DNA from: Candidatus Paracaedibacteraceae bacterium
Lineage (GTDB): Bacteria; Pseudomonadota; Alphaproteobacteria; Paracaedibacterales; CAIOTO01
NCBI GenBank assembly: GCA_030694965.1
Contig: JAUYTZ010000025.1
Location: 112,120 to 176,119 of the forward strand
Direction of reading: 5' to 3'
DNA: 64,000 nt
A model generated the notes under the pieces. It did not search any database and was not told the DNA's origin. It worked only from the letters and a program-made list of their open reading frames with translations. The position numbers were made by a program, and so were the translations under genes. Below are positions 40,744-50,671 of the stretch, one piece after another; the stretch's first letter is position 1; the number at the start of each line of letters is the position of its first letter.

Positions 40744-41841
40744 ATGCCTACACAAACAACATATGATCAAAACGAATTTATAAACGATTTAAGCGACATC
40801 AAAACAAGCGTGGCTGACTTTCATGATCGTCAGGAAAAAAAATTAAATCAGCTTTGGACGGCTGTTGGGCGTATGGGTGAATCTAAAATGGATACGACAA
40901 CGGTGGAAGATGACGCATTGCGTGGATTTATGCGAAGCGGACTTCAAACAAAAGGATTATCCTCGCAGGATGAAACAGGGGCGTTTTTAGTGGCCCGTCC
41001 AGTACAAGATCATATTCAACAACGATTAATGCTTAATGGGGGTATTAGGTCGCTTGCAAGGTCAACTTCTATCTCAACCGATGCTATTGAATTATTGATT
41101 GATAAAAAATCTGGTGATGCAGGCTGGGTATCTGAAACGGGTGATCGTAATGAAACAGCTGTTCCTGAATTGTTTAAACATAAAATCTCCGTTCATGAAA
41201 TGTATGCAAAGCCGCGTATAAGTCAAAAAATGCTGGATGATGCCGCAATTGATATTGAATCATGGTTAATCGATAAGGTGTCGCATAAAATGCATCAGCT
41301 TGAAAATACAAGTTTTGTGCATGGCGATGGGGTTGGTAAGCCAAAGGGCTTTTTGACCTACCCAAAAGTTGCTGTTGGCAATGGTGAATGGGGGGTGATT
41401 GAATCTGTCAAAACGGGTTTTGATGGCATCATTCAAAGTATTGATGTTTTGTTTGATGTGATTGAATCAATGAAACCAGAGTTACTCGATGGCGCCGTTT
41501 GGTATGTGGCGCGTTCTGCCGTGACGCAGCTTCGTCGTTTGAAAACGCAAGATGGATTACCGATTTGGCAGCCATCATTATTAGCGAAAGAGCCCGATAT
41601 GCTGCTGGGTTACCCCGTTGTTTTAAGTGATGATATGCCGCCCGCACGTGAAGGTGAGCCAAGCACATCGATGGTTTTTGCGAACTTTAAGCGCGGGTAC
41701 CAAGTGATTGATCGTCATGAAATGCGTTTGTTGCGCGATCCTTATAGTTCAAAACCATTTGTGGAATTTTATGCGACAAAACGTGTGGGCGGGGATGTGA
41801 TTGATTTTGATGCATTTAAGGCGATTTCTTTTTCGGCATAA
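40744..41841 (+). CDS. HK97-family phage major capsid protein
   Basis: DETGAFLVARPVQDHIQQRL, GDGVGKPKGFLTY, WYVARSAVTQLRRLKTQDGLPIWQPSL, LLGYPVVLSDDMPP, DPYSSKPFVEFYATKRVGGDVIDFDAFKAI. Confidence 0.95.
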   Translation: MPTQTTYDQNEFINDLSDIKTSVADFHDRQEKKLNQLWTAVGRMGESKMDTTTVEDDALRGFMRSGLQTKGLSSQDETGAFLVARPVQDHIQQRLMLNGGIRSLARSTSISTDAIELLIDKKSGDAGWVSETGDRNETAVPELFKHKISVHEMYAKPRISQKMLDDAAIDIESWLIDKVSHKMHQLENTSFVHGDGVGKPKGFLTYPKVAVGNGEWGVIESVKTGFDGIIQSIDVLFDVIESMKPELLDGAVWYVARSAVTQLRRLKTQDGLPIWQPSLLAKEPDMLLGYPVVLSDDMPPAREGEPSTSMVFANFKRGYQVIDRHEMRLLRDPYSSKPFVEFYATKRVGGDVIDFDAFKAISFSA

Positions 41842-41888
41842 ATGCTGGTTTATCGTGCTTAGCTCTTCTTTTTAGTCATACGCCTTTT

Positions 41889-41930
41889 TCACTGTCATCC
41901 TCGGACTCGATCCGAGGATCTATGAAGGTA
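41889..41930. repeat. REP-like palindromic element
   Basis: CACTGTCATCCTCGGActcgaTCCGAGGATCTATGAAGG; 9-bp stem. Confidence 0.75.
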
Positions 41931-42031
41931 AGAAGACAAATAGTGCGAGTAATGCAAATAAACGAGAATCTACATACACGTAAGAATAGTAATGATTTGC
42001 GAATTAAATCCCAGAATCACAAGATTAAGGA

Positions 42032-42571
42032 ATGAAAGCCATGCTTTTACTTTTGGAAACAAACGCTATTGAACCTATTTCTTTGACGGAAGTTAAATCG
42101 CATCTTCGCCTTGATACAGATGATGAAGATGATTTGTTGAACGGTTTAATTGTCGCCGCAACAAATTTAGTTGAAGAATATTTAGGAAAAACGCTGATCA
42201 AAAAAACATGGCGCATTGAAGAGCCGGGAGATAATGTCAATGGTCTTCAAGAAGTTGTCTTGCCTCGAGGACCACTTTTAAAAGTGCTGATGGTGCAACG
42301 GGTTATGCCAAATGAAACCTATACCAATATTCGTTTTGTGGTAAAAAATCATTTTTCGAGGCCAATTGTTGTTTTTAAATCTGAATTACCTGTTTCCATT
42401 GTGTATGAAGCGGGGTACGGTTATTACCCAAAAGATGTGCCTGCACCGATTCGTCACGCCTTGTTTGCACTTGTGGCGCATCTTTATGAAAACCGAAATG
42501 GCCAATTAAAAATGTCTGAACTGGTTAAAACATTGCTTATTCCATATAAGCATGTGCAGGTGTATGTATGA
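42032..42571 (+). CDS. Phage head-tail connector (gp6-like)
   Basis: ISLTEVKSHLRLDTDDEDDLLNGLIVAATNLVEEYLGKTLIKKTWRIE. Confidence 0.85.
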   Translation: MKAMLLLLETNAIEPISLTEVKSHLRLDTDDEDDLLNGLIVAATNLVEEYLGKTLIKKTWRIEEPGDNVNGLQEVVLPRGPLLKVLMVQRVMPNETYTNIRFVVKNHFSRPIVVFKSELPVSIVYEAGYGYYPKDVPAPIRHALFALVAHLYENRNGQLKMSELVKTLLIPYKHVQVYV

Positions 42572-42948
42572 ATGATGGATCTGTGAATACATTAAGACAT
42601 CGTATTAAGCTTGGTCGTTATAGTGAATCTGAAAACGACGAAGGTGCATTAAAACGACATTTTAAACCAATTAAAGACGCTTGGGCTGAAATAAAACCTG
42701 TGTCTCAAAATTATTACTTTCGCAATGAATCTGTCCATGAAAGTAATCTAAATGCCTATAAAAATGGCAAAAAAAATGCCTATAAAATAAAAATTCGTAA
42801 AAATGTTGTTTCTAAGGGTCGACATGAGCAGATAAACGCGATACTCTGGAAATATAAAATTTTAACTAATTTTTATAATCTGAGACCGGACGAGACTGAA
42901 ATCTTTCTAGAAGGTGTATTTTGTGAACAAGGCAGTGGGGTAAATTAA
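42568..42948 (+). CDS. Putative phage head-tail adaptor / head closure protein
   Basis: LRHRIKLGRY..., AWAEIKPVS, position between connector and DUF3168 genes; 4-nt overlap with the upstream gene. Confidence 0.65.
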   Translation: MNDGSVNTLRHRIKLGRYSESENDEGALKRHFKPIKDAWAEIKPVSQNYYFRNESVHESNLNAYKNGKKNAYKIKIRKNVVSKGRHEQINAILWKYKILTNFYNLRPDETEIFLEGVFCEQGSGVN

Positions 42949-43352
42949 TGATTGATTTTGGTGTATTAACGGCCTTTCGCAAACGCTTAATGGGCGATGA
43001 GCAGCTTCAACTAGATGGTTTTGATCAAAAAATTCACACAAGCTTACCCCATGGCGCGTCATTTCCATATGTTGTTATTGAATTAGAAGAAATTTGGACA
43101 TCCGTTCGACTTGGCGCTGAAACGGGTTATGCAAAGCTTAAATTAAAAGCGTCTACGTTTAGCGAAACAGTCGCGTCGCGTGAATCGTTAAAAATTGCTG
43201 AGAAAATACGGGTTGTTATGGATGGCCAAATCATTGATGTTTCAAACGGAAAGCGCGCTATGATTCGACTGTCAGGCAGTGTTATTGACATGCCATCAAC
43301 CACAAAGCCATTGATGGTACAGCAGTATTTTGAAGTGCTTGTTCGTGGCTGA
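42948..43352 (+). CDS. DUF3168-type phage tail completion protein
   Basis: FPYVVIELEEI...SETVASRESLKIAEKIRVVMDG; 1-nt overlap with the upstream gene; canonical HK97 gene order. Confidence 0.75.
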   Translation: MIDFGVLTAFRKRLMGDEQLQLDGFDQKIHTSLPHGASFPYVVIELEEIWTSVRLGAETGYAKLKLKASTFSETVASRESLKIAEKIRVVMDGQIIDVSNGKRAMIRLSGSVIDMPSTTKPLMVQQYFEVLVRG

Positions 43353-43521
43353 TCTCAGCGCACTACGAAATGATTGTTCGGCTAGCTTCAATATCTGCGC
43401 TGCTCATTGACTGTAGTAAACTGCGTGCTTGAATTTTGCAATCTTTCTACTCAATTCGTATTGAAGCTGATATTTACTTGTTGTGGGCATTCCTCGCTTC
43501 AAATTTTATATAAGTTAAGCC

Positions 43522-43552
43522 AGCGTCAGGATTTTCTTTTGGCGCTTTTTTT
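43522..43552 (+). terminator. Terminator-like hairpin
   Basis: AGCGTC aggattttctttt GGCGCT TTTTTT. Confidence 0.55.
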
Positions 43553-43630
43553 ATTTTTATATCCATCGTTTTTCAAAATTTAATTTGCACTGTGTACAAT
43601 TTGCATTGGGTATAAATAGAGAGGGATTTT

Positions 43631-43756
43631 ATGACAACCGAAAACGCACTTACATCTGAACAAATTGAACGGTTGTTGGCTGAGGCCTTGCTTGAACGCG
43701 AACGACAGGCCCAGACAAGTTTACCAAAGTGGTATAGCTATTTAATTTCTAGTTGA
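43631..43756 (+). CDS. Small ORF (41 aa) in tail region
   Basis: MTTENALTSEQIERLLAEALLERERQAQTSLPKWYSYLISS; below the ORF-track size cut-off; near the usual position of a small tail-assembly gene. Confidence 0.4.
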   Translation: MTTENALTSEQIERLLAEALLERERQAQTSLPKWYSYLISS

Positions 43757-43838
43757 TAATTGCTCGTTAATATTTTTTTCCGCCACTATACCAACCCATA
43801 TTATCTCAAATATATTCGCATTACATAAAAGGAGACTT

Positions 43839-44396
43839 ATGGAAACAGAACTTATCATTGAAGGCTGTGATTTCCCGCCATTATCAGCACGCGGCTGCAG
43901 TCAAGAATTAACGGTCGTTGATCAAGGTACATTTCGAAGATCTGTCAATGGAAGCCTTGTTTACATGGGGCCTTTCGAACATAAGTATAAATCAATTATC
44001 ACCTGCGAAGACAAAGTCACACTTGTGAACGAACGTGTACTTTCACGCGGCATGGAAGTGCGCATTGGGTGCTTGCAGCGCTTATGGCAACAAGGAAAGC
44101 CTGGGCTTGTAACGCTTGAACGCGATGCGGTGGCAGGGTCTGTGGCGGTCATTGATGCGATGCAAAAACCAGTTAATTTTGTAATGATTGATACTAAAAC
44201 AGTTCAAATTATCAGCGATCCAATGGAATCTGCTTTCAGTCGACCAGCTGAGCTTAATTTCAGTGAACCTGTTTTCAGTAACTCTTCTTTTATTAGTTAC
44301 CGACCATGGCTTTTGATGCGCGTGATTTCTTTGAAGCTGCATACAAATGAATGGGGTTTAAAAGCAGGCTGGCAGCTAGAGTTAGAAGAAGTTTAA
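43839..44396 (+). CDS. Putative phage tail protein
   Basis: RBS AAAGGAG; located in the phage block; no specific family recognised. Confidence 0.5.
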   Translation: METELIIEGCDFPPLSARGCSQELTVVDQGTFRRSVNGSLVYMGPFEHKYKSIITCEDKVTLVNERVLSRGMEVRIGCLQRLWQQGKPGLVTLERDAVAGSVAVIDAMQKPVNFVMIDTKTVQIISDPMESAFSRPAELNFSEPVFSNSSFISYRPWLLMRVISLKLHTNEWGLKAGWQLELEEV

Positions 44397-45053
44397 TTGT
44401 TTTTTATAATTTTTTAAAAAAAATTATTTGGATATTATTTTTTATATTTTTTAATACAGTTGATTTAATTTTTTTAATTTATTAAAGAACATTTTAATTT
44501 ATATGGGATAAAATTTTTTTTAAATAAAGATGAAAATAAAACAAAATATAATCAAAATATAAAGTGTTATTTTTTTATTTACATATTTAATATTTGTGTG
44601 TATTGTTCAATTCATATTAGATTACATTATAAAAATAATTACAATATTGTAAATTTTTATATATAATTTTAAAGAAATGGAGGAATAAGTAAATAAGTAT
44701 TCATTTATAAAATATACGTTAAATTATTAAAATCATTTTATCCAAAAAACAAAAATAAATTTACGTAATGAGAAAAATAATTCATCAAACGCATGAATTA
44801 TGACTATCAAAAATTAATAGATTCATTTGTTGCTTGTGTTAGAAGACGTAAAAAATCAACATCATTAGATAGTTGTCTTGATTATTTTTTTAATAAAAGT
44901 TTAGGTTGTTTTTTTATTAAAAAATTATAATTTCTAGGTGCATCACATGTGTAAAAAATGAGTTTACATAAATATTTTTTATGTTTCTGTATTTGCTTTA
45001 TGGATAAATTTAAATAGAAAAATAAAACAAAAAATAATTAATAAGGATTTTTT

Positions 45054-45506
45054 ATGAACATAATTACCAACGCGCTAAAATTTTCAGTAGTATCAATGTT
45101 GTCGTTAACAACATGTTTTTCAGTGGACTTTGACAACCTTTATAACGCTAATGCCCCACAAACACCGCAAGCAAATATAGTGCCTGCTGGTGCTGCGCTT
45201 AATACTCCACAAGGCTTAACTAATGTGCTCGTAACACCTGATACATCTGTTCCTGTTGCTAGAAATAGTGTTCTTAACAATGAATTTGATAATGTATTTC
45301 AATTTGATGATGAATTTCAAGGTTCTAGTTCCGAAAATTCCCCAGAAGTTGCTAATAACCTTGGCGCTCCTGATTTTGGAACAGGCCCTATTTTGGGGTT
45401 AAAACGTCACTCCTCGGATGATTCTGATTCTTGGGCACCACTTAAAAAAACTTTTATTGAATCTAGATACACAATAATATCGGTGATTTCTTCCAAAAGA
45501 AAATAA
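45054..45506 (+). CDS. Hypothetical secreted protein (cargo)
   Basis: MNIITNALKFSVVSMLSLTTCFS signal peptide; N/P/T-rich. Confidence 0.5.
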   Translation: MNIITNALKFSVVSMLSLTTCFSVDFDNLYNANAPQTPQANIVPAGAALNTPQGLTNVLVTPDTSVPVARNSVLNNEFDNVFQFDDEFQGSSSENSPEVANNLGAPDFGTGPILGLKRHSSDDSDSWAPLKKTFIESRYTIISVISSKRK

Positions 45507-45541
45507 TCAGTAATTAATTTAATATTGAATTATTGCGTAAT

Positions 45542-45582
45542 AAAAAAACCTGCAGAGTGTATTGTAACCCTGCAGGTTTTTC
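45542..45582. terminator. Bidirectional terminator between convergent genes
   Basis: AAAAAAACCTGCAG agtgtattgtaacc CTGCAGGTTTTT. Confidence 0.8.
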
Positions 45583-45608
45583 TGTGATGTATAAAATGAT
45601 CTTATAAC

Positions 45609-46550
45609 TTAAGCGGCCTTTTTTTCCTTACGTGTCTCAATCACGCTGATCGCAAAAGTGCTGCCAATAATAAGCGCTGCTCCAATTGCAACGAAAATTG
45701 TTGGAATTTGGCCAAAGAATATGAAGCCAAATATGGTTGAGATACCAATTTCTGTGTAGAAAATAGGGGATAAGGATGACGCATCAGTCGATGAAAAGGC
45801 ACGGAAAATACAAACCTGAATAAGGTTTGCACACACGCCAAGCATTAATAACAATGGTAATTCACTAAGCATCGGCGTTTGCCAAAAAGGAATCATCACA
45901 GGCAATGCAACAATTGTTGTTACCAAACCAAAATAAAACAACAGGGTTAGTGAATGTTCATCTTTGATCATTTTTTTTGCAAGCATACTGATAATTGCAA
46001 AGCAAAAGGCTGATGCCATAGGAACAAATGCTTCACAGCGGAAAGTATCCGTGCCTGGTTGCATGATAATTAAGATACCAAAAAAGCCAATTAAGGTTGC
46101 TATCCAACGTGATGCATCAACGCGTTCTTTTAAAAAGAAATAAGCTAATGGCAAAAAGAATAGTGGCTGTGTGAACATAATTGTCGTGTTTTCAGACATA
46201 TGCATAATATTCACGGAATAACAGCAAAGTCCCAGCGCGATTGCCCCGATAATACCACGCCACATGTGCATAGAAAGCTGTTTTGTCTTAAATAGTGATA
46301 CGTTGCTTTTCAACAACATGATTGGCAGAACAGAAATTAAACTAAAAAAGAATCTGAAAAAAGAGATCTCGGTTACGTGTAATCGTGATCCAAGTGTTTT
46401 CATTAAAACGTCACCTGTTGCACTAACAACTGTGATCATCAGTACCCAAAAGACACCTTGTTTATAGCCGGGCGAGACAAACCATTTTAAAAAGGCATTG
46501 TCTGTCGTATATAAATTTAATTTATTTAAAACTGTTTGCATAGCACTCAC
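45609..46550 (-). CDS. EamA/DMT-family transporter
   Basis: About 10 TMs; EISFFRFFFSLISVLPIMLL, RWIATLIGFFGILIIMQPG, FYTEIGISTIFGFIFFGQIPTIFVAIGAALIIGS. Rickettsial SAM transporters belong to this superfamily; substrate unknown. Confidence 0.85.
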   Translation of the reverse strand: MSAMQTVLNKLNLYTTDNAFLKWFVSPGYKQGVFWVLMITVVSATGDVLMKTLGSRLHVTEISFFRFFFSLISVLPIMLLKSNVSLFKTKQLSMHMWRGIIGAIALGLCCYSVNIMHMSENTTIMFTQPLFFLPLAYFFLKERVDASRWIATLIGFFGILIIMQPGTDTFRCEAFVPMASAFCFAIISMLAKKMIKDEHSLTLLFYFGLVTTIVALPVMIPFWQTPMLSELPLLLMLGVCANLIQVCIFRAFSSTDASSLSPIFYTEIGISTIFGFIFFGQIPTIFVAIGAALIIGSTFAISVIETRKEKKAA

Positions 46551-46616
46551 TAACTAAAGAATTTTCAATTAACGTAATCATTCTATTGACATTTGTCAAG
46601 TAAAAGGAGGAAGTAA

Positions 46617-48287
46617 ATGAAACTATTTTTTGCATGGATAGAATCAACTGAAGTATTTTTAAAAGATATACATTGTAAAGAAGATTTGAATATTTTCAAA
46701 TGTGTAATATCTCAACGTGAAGCTGAAACAGCAGTTGCGCGTTTATTAACGAATTTTGATGAACAGTTAGTCTGCCAAATAAATCAAAACCAAAAACCAC
46801 GTTATGCCATTATTTCATGCCATGATGGAAAAGATACACATGTTTTATTGCGTGGTCGCTTAGTTCATATTCCACGTTATGCGAACGATGGTTTGCTTGA
46901 ATGGGAATTAAATGCAGAATCAATAGATGCGGGCGATCAAATTAAAAACGTGATTGAAACACTGCAAAAAGATTCTGATTTTGAGGCTGGATTTTATGAT
47001 TCAGTTGGCATCGCAGATGTCCTTGAAAGCCGAACTGAGTTGTTATGCTGGGATAGAACGACAGGGTATTTGACCCTAAGTGATATTTTATCTGGCAAAA
47101 AGAAAAAAGAAATATCGTCTGAAATCTTTGATGATTCATTGGTGATGAAATTAGGGGTGACGCCGCTTAATTCTGTGCATGTAAGCGTGGAAGCAAATTG
47201 GCAACAACGCTATGAGGATGTTATTAACTTGGCACCGCTTATTGCGCGAAAATTTTCGCATGGCATTATCAATACGTTGACCGTTGATTCACTTGTCAAA
47301 AGCTGGCCGCGTGAAGGCGATAAAATTGGCCCTGCTAAAACGCGATGCAATACAGGCTATACCGTTGTGAAAAGCCGTCTGCAACGTTTGCCTAATGGAA
47401 TTAATGGGTTACCGATGACAACGCAACCGCTTTATGTCAGTGACAAAGGGGGCGAGCCCCATTTAAAGACGTTTCAGCATGGGTGGTTTAAAGCCAGTTT
47501 ATGGGTGAATTGGAATTACAAACAAGCGTGCCGAGAAGTTATTGAATTTAGTGTGTTAAATGGTGCGCCATCAACGGGAGGAGGGCGCTTAAATCTTAAT
47601 TTTAAAATAACAGATGGTAATAGGTACGCTGAAAAGTCGTGGTCGTCAACGGTGTTTCGTAGTGATCGAGGAAAACGTTTATTGTCATATGCTGAAAAAG
47701 TTGCGCGTGCACATATGGCTGGTAGCTCACGCCAATTAGAGGTCGAATTTTGCGTGCCCTTTAATGCATTGTATGATGTGGATTTAGACACAAGTGTAAC
47801 CGTAAAACATGAGCGGTTGCCTGGCGGACAGGTGACAGGAAAAGTCGTTTCATATCAATTGCGCATGATGGCAGATCAATGGGTTGTGTGGGTGAAATTG
47901 GCGACAAAACCGACTGGTGATCGTTTGTATGGCTGTGAAGATGGCATAGAGAAGGCGTGCTTAGAGACATTAGAAGATTCTTGTTTTTCGATTGATTATA
48001 CAAAAGACAATGCGCCTACTGATTGGCATCTAAAAAAAATTTCAGGTGATGTTCCACGTGACCCAGAACTGTTTCGTATCAATGATTTAGTCGAACATAT
48101 TTCAGTTAAAGGAGATGCAAAAGATCAGATCGATGCCTTACATAAGGCCCAGTATCCAGCTGTTATGAATTACAAAGATGCCATTCGAAATGAATCTTTT
48201 CATTTGATGATTCAATTTATGAATTTAACACCCAAGTCAATTTGCGAATCCAAATGGGAAAGACGTTTGCCGATTATAGTTTTTTAA
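46617..48287 (+). CDS. Putative phage tail/baseplate protein
   Basis: RBS AAAGGAGG; large protein in the phage block with WELNAESID, GGGRLNLNFKITDGNRYAEKSWSS, QLEVEFCVPFNALYDVDLDTSVTVKHERLPGGQVTGKV, reminiscent of baseplate hub proteins. Confidence 0.5.
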   Translation: MKLFFAWIESTEVFLKDIHCKEDLNIFKCVISQREAETAVARLLTNFDEQLVCQINQNQKPRYAIISCHDGKDTHVLLRGRLVHIPRYANDGLLEWELNAESIDAGDQIKNVIETLQKDSDFEAGFYDSVGIADVLESRTELLCWDRTTGYLTLSDILSGKKKKEISSEIFDDSLVMKLGVTPLNSVHVSVEANWQQRYEDVINLAPLIARKFSHGIINTLTVDSLVKSWPREGDKIGPAKTRCNTGYTVVKSRLQRLPNGINGLPMTTQPLYVSDKGGEPHLKTFQHGWFKASLWVNWNYKQACREVIEFSVLNGAPSTGGGRLNLNFKITDGNRYAEKSWSSTVFRSDRGKRLLSYAEKVARAHMAGSSRQLEVEFCVPFNALYDVDLDTSVTVKHERLPGGQVTGKVVSYQLRMMADQWVVWVKLATKPTGDRLYGCEDGIEKACLETLEDSCFSIDYTKDNAPTDWHLKKISGDVPRDPELFRINDLVEHISVKGDAKDQIDALHKAQYPAVMNYKDAIRNESFHLMIQFMNLTPKSICESKWERRLPIIVF

Positions 48288-48369
48288 TATATTTGTTTCT
48301 TAATTAAAAATTAATAAAAATTATAATAAAATAAGTTCAATAATCTTTTGTTGTTAATTAGGAATCAAT

Positions 48370-48777
48370 ATGCGTAATGTAATTTTAATAACAATCGCCA
48401 TAACAGCTCATTGTTTTGCAATGGATGTAACAACACCTGGATTTGATGCGGACATGTGTGGAATAGAAAATTCTAGACATGTATTAGCTGAGCCTCATAT
48501 TGAGGCGGCACCTCAATCACTGACGTTAGAGGAACTTTTAGAAAAGAATAATTCAATTAAAGCAGAAATTTCTAGTATTAATGTGCGCCTATTGAATGAA
48601 GATTTAACAGAGCGTCAATTCCTAGAATTAAAGAAAAAAAGGGCAGAACTTGAACTAAGTAGTTATCAGTGTGTGGATGAAAATCAATTGTCTTTTTCTG
48701 CACGCAGGCGGCAGGAAGACTTAGGCATGATGATATGGCATATTGATATAAAGTTGCTTAATATTAATAAAAAATAA
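48370..48777 (+). CDS. Hypothetical secreted protein (cargo)
   Basis: MRNVILITIAITAHCFAM signal peptide; predicted helical. Confidence 0.5.
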   Translation: MRNVILITIAITAHCFAMDVTTPGFDADMCGIENSRHVLAEPHIEAAPQSLTLEELLEKNNSIKAEISSINVRLLNEDLTERQFLELKKKRAELELSSYQCVDENQLSFSARRRQEDLGMMIWHIDIKLLNINKK

Positions 48778-48854
48778 TATATTAATAAATATTTAATACA
48801 TTATTTGTTAAAATACTTTTAGTAAGATGCGGCTTTATCATTAAGGATAGTTTT

Positions 48855-49292
48855 ATGATTGCAAAAATTTTATTGATGTTTGCTGTTTCTTTTAATTGTT
48901 TTGCAAGTGATAGCGATGATGGCGTAGACGAGTGTGCACGTGAATATAGTAGAAGTCCAAAAAGTATTGAATCAAATCAAGAATTCTCATTAAAAGCTGA
49001 ATTTTCAAAAGACACGTGTTCGTTCTCTTACCAAGATGCGGTGCGTGATGAACGTCATCGTCTGGATGTTGAAGAATATACATCCTATATACTTCAAATT
49101 AATGACAAATTGACCAAGCGTAAAAAAGATGGCTCTATGCCCTGCACAAAAGAGGTATTCGTCTTAAAAGATCAATTGACATATTTTCAAACACTTCTTG
49201 ATCGTTTAAATGCTGATTGGTTCGCCTTCAAAGCTGACAATAAAAGTTGTCGCTTAGGTGACCTTGTAATCGAAGATATCGAAAGCAAGTGA
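48855..49292 (+). CDS. Hypothetical secreted protein (cargo)
   Basis: MIAKILLMFAVSFNCFAS signal peptide; size and layout like 48370-48777. Confidence 0.5.
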   Translation: MIAKILLMFAVSFNCFASDSDDGVDECAREYSRSPKSIESNQEFSLKAEFSKDTCSFSYQDAVRDERHRLDVEEYTSYILQINDKLTKRKKDGSMPCTKEVFVLKDQLTYFQTLLDRLNADWFAFKADNKSCRLGDLVIEDIESK

Positions 49293-49367
49293 TGCATTGA
49301 AAAACAAGTAAAATATTGGCCTTTTTTAAATTTTAAAGTCATCCAAGTCATACTCATTTATGAATCT

Positions 49368-49392
49368 CCCAGGTTTTTACCTGGGTTTTTTT
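49368..49392 (+). terminator. Rho-independent terminator upstream of phage gene
   Basis: CCCAGG ttttta CCTGGG TTTTTTT. Confidence 0.85.
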
Positions 49393-49413
49393 GTATCCAA
49401 TGAAAGGATATTT

Positions 49414-50223
49414 ATGCGAACAATCACCTATCAGCAAAACAGTTATGCGTCTTTATTGCTGCCTTCTTTTGATGAACCTAAATGGGTCTTAGGGCAGCAA
49501 AATCATGATGTATTGCCGGAATTAGATGAATTTGAATTCCCTGATCGTTTAGCTATTGTGGGTACATTAAAGTCATATTGGATTCATTCAAATGCGACAG
49601 GTTTATATATTGATGATAGTGATGTGCATTTTATAGCGTCGTCGTTATACGAAGATCAGCGCGCATTATCACGGATCGAATGGATTTCAGATTGGCTGGA
49701 AAAACCTGGTGGTGGTTTGGAACCATTGCCAAATCCCCTAATTTGGGGAATGGATTTTAACATTCAACAGGAAAATATAACCGCGCATTATCGCGTGCCG
49801 CAGGGGAAGCAGTGTGGATTTTGGAAAGAAACAGGTTCTTTGGTTGAGCCAGTTTGGCCTTGGGGCGGTGTTTATTATCCGGGATGCGCGCTTAGTGAAA
49901 TACGATCGCAGTATTTTTCGTTAATGTCGAAAGGCGTGCATAACAATGACGGCATCCAGCAAGCAAATACAAAAATAACGTGGCTTTCATCTGTCAATCC
50001 GCAGTCTCAAAAATTATGTGGCATGACTGATGCTGAAATGGATGTGTCGTTGAATCCTATCAGTTTTTTAAATCACATACAATTTGGTTCAATCACTTAT
50101 TTCCTGCCCCATGTGCTTGATTCTATTGGCTATCAATCAGCAGATGTTTTGGATTATGACGCGTTAAATGGACGCGTTAAACTTTTATTTTTAAGGAGAA
50201 ATTATGGCAATTATTCTGCGTAG
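49414..50223 (+). CDS. Putative phage tail protein
   Basis: Co-directional with and overlapping the CBM-like gene; ORF-track start 49360 falls upstream of a terminator, so ATG 49414 (MRTITYQQNSY) behind aaagga is preferred. Confidence 0.55.
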   Translation: MRTITYQQNSYASLLLPSFDEPKWVLGQQNHDVLPELDEFEFPDRLAIVGTLKSYWIHSNATGLYIDDSDVHFIASSLYEDQRALSRIEWISDWLEKPGGGLEPLPNPLIWGMDFNIQQENITAHYRVPQGKQCGFWKETGSLVEPVWPWGGVYYPGCALSEIRSQYFSLMSKGVHNNDGIQQANTKITWLSSVNPQSQKLCGMTDAEMDVSLNPISFLNHIQFGSITYFLPHVLDSIGYQSADVLDYDALNGRVKLLFLRRNYGNYSA

Positions 50224-50581
50224 TACAAAAGGTGAACCATTGACGATTACAGAAATGGATTCAAATATTTCACAATTGGATAATCGCCTTAAAGCACTTG
50301 AAACATTAACGCAGTCTGAAAACACCCTAACAGTTGAAAATCAGCATGACACGTTGGTATTTAAAAATGGATTAGGATGTGAAGTTGGGCGTGCTATTTT
50401 GCCGAAATGGATGCCACGTGTGCGAGGCGACTGGCAGCCGGGTGAAGTTTATGCTTTTGGCGATTGGGTTCGGTACCAAGAAAAACTGTATTTCTGTAAA
50501 GCTGCACATGTGGCACCGTTTACACCGGTAGAATGTGTGGATGTATTTGACGTTAAAAATTGGGAACTATTATTAGGGTAG
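50204..50581 (+). CDS. Phage tail accessory protein with CBM5/12-like C-terminus
   Basis: WQPGEVYAFGDWVRYQEKLYFCKAAHVAPFTP matches the carbohydrate-binding (chitin-binding-like) pattern. Confidence 0.6.
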   Translation: MAIILRSTKGEPLTITEMDSNISQLDNRLKALETLTQSENTLTVENQHDTLVFKNGLGCEVGRAILPKWMPRVRGDWQPGEVYAFGDWVRYQEKLYFCKAAHVAPFTPVECVDVFDVKNWELLLG

Positions 50582-50616
50582 CTATCCCACACTATTGTCA
50601 TTTTAAAAGTTTTCTG

Positions 50617-50660
50617 CCATTCCCCTGAAGACGGGGATCCAAAGAATATTATAAATAAAG
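50617..50660. repeat. REP-like palindromic element
   Basis: GCCATTCCCCtgaagaCGGGGATCCAAAGAA. Confidence 0.6.
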
Positions 50661-50671
50661 AAAGAAAAAAT

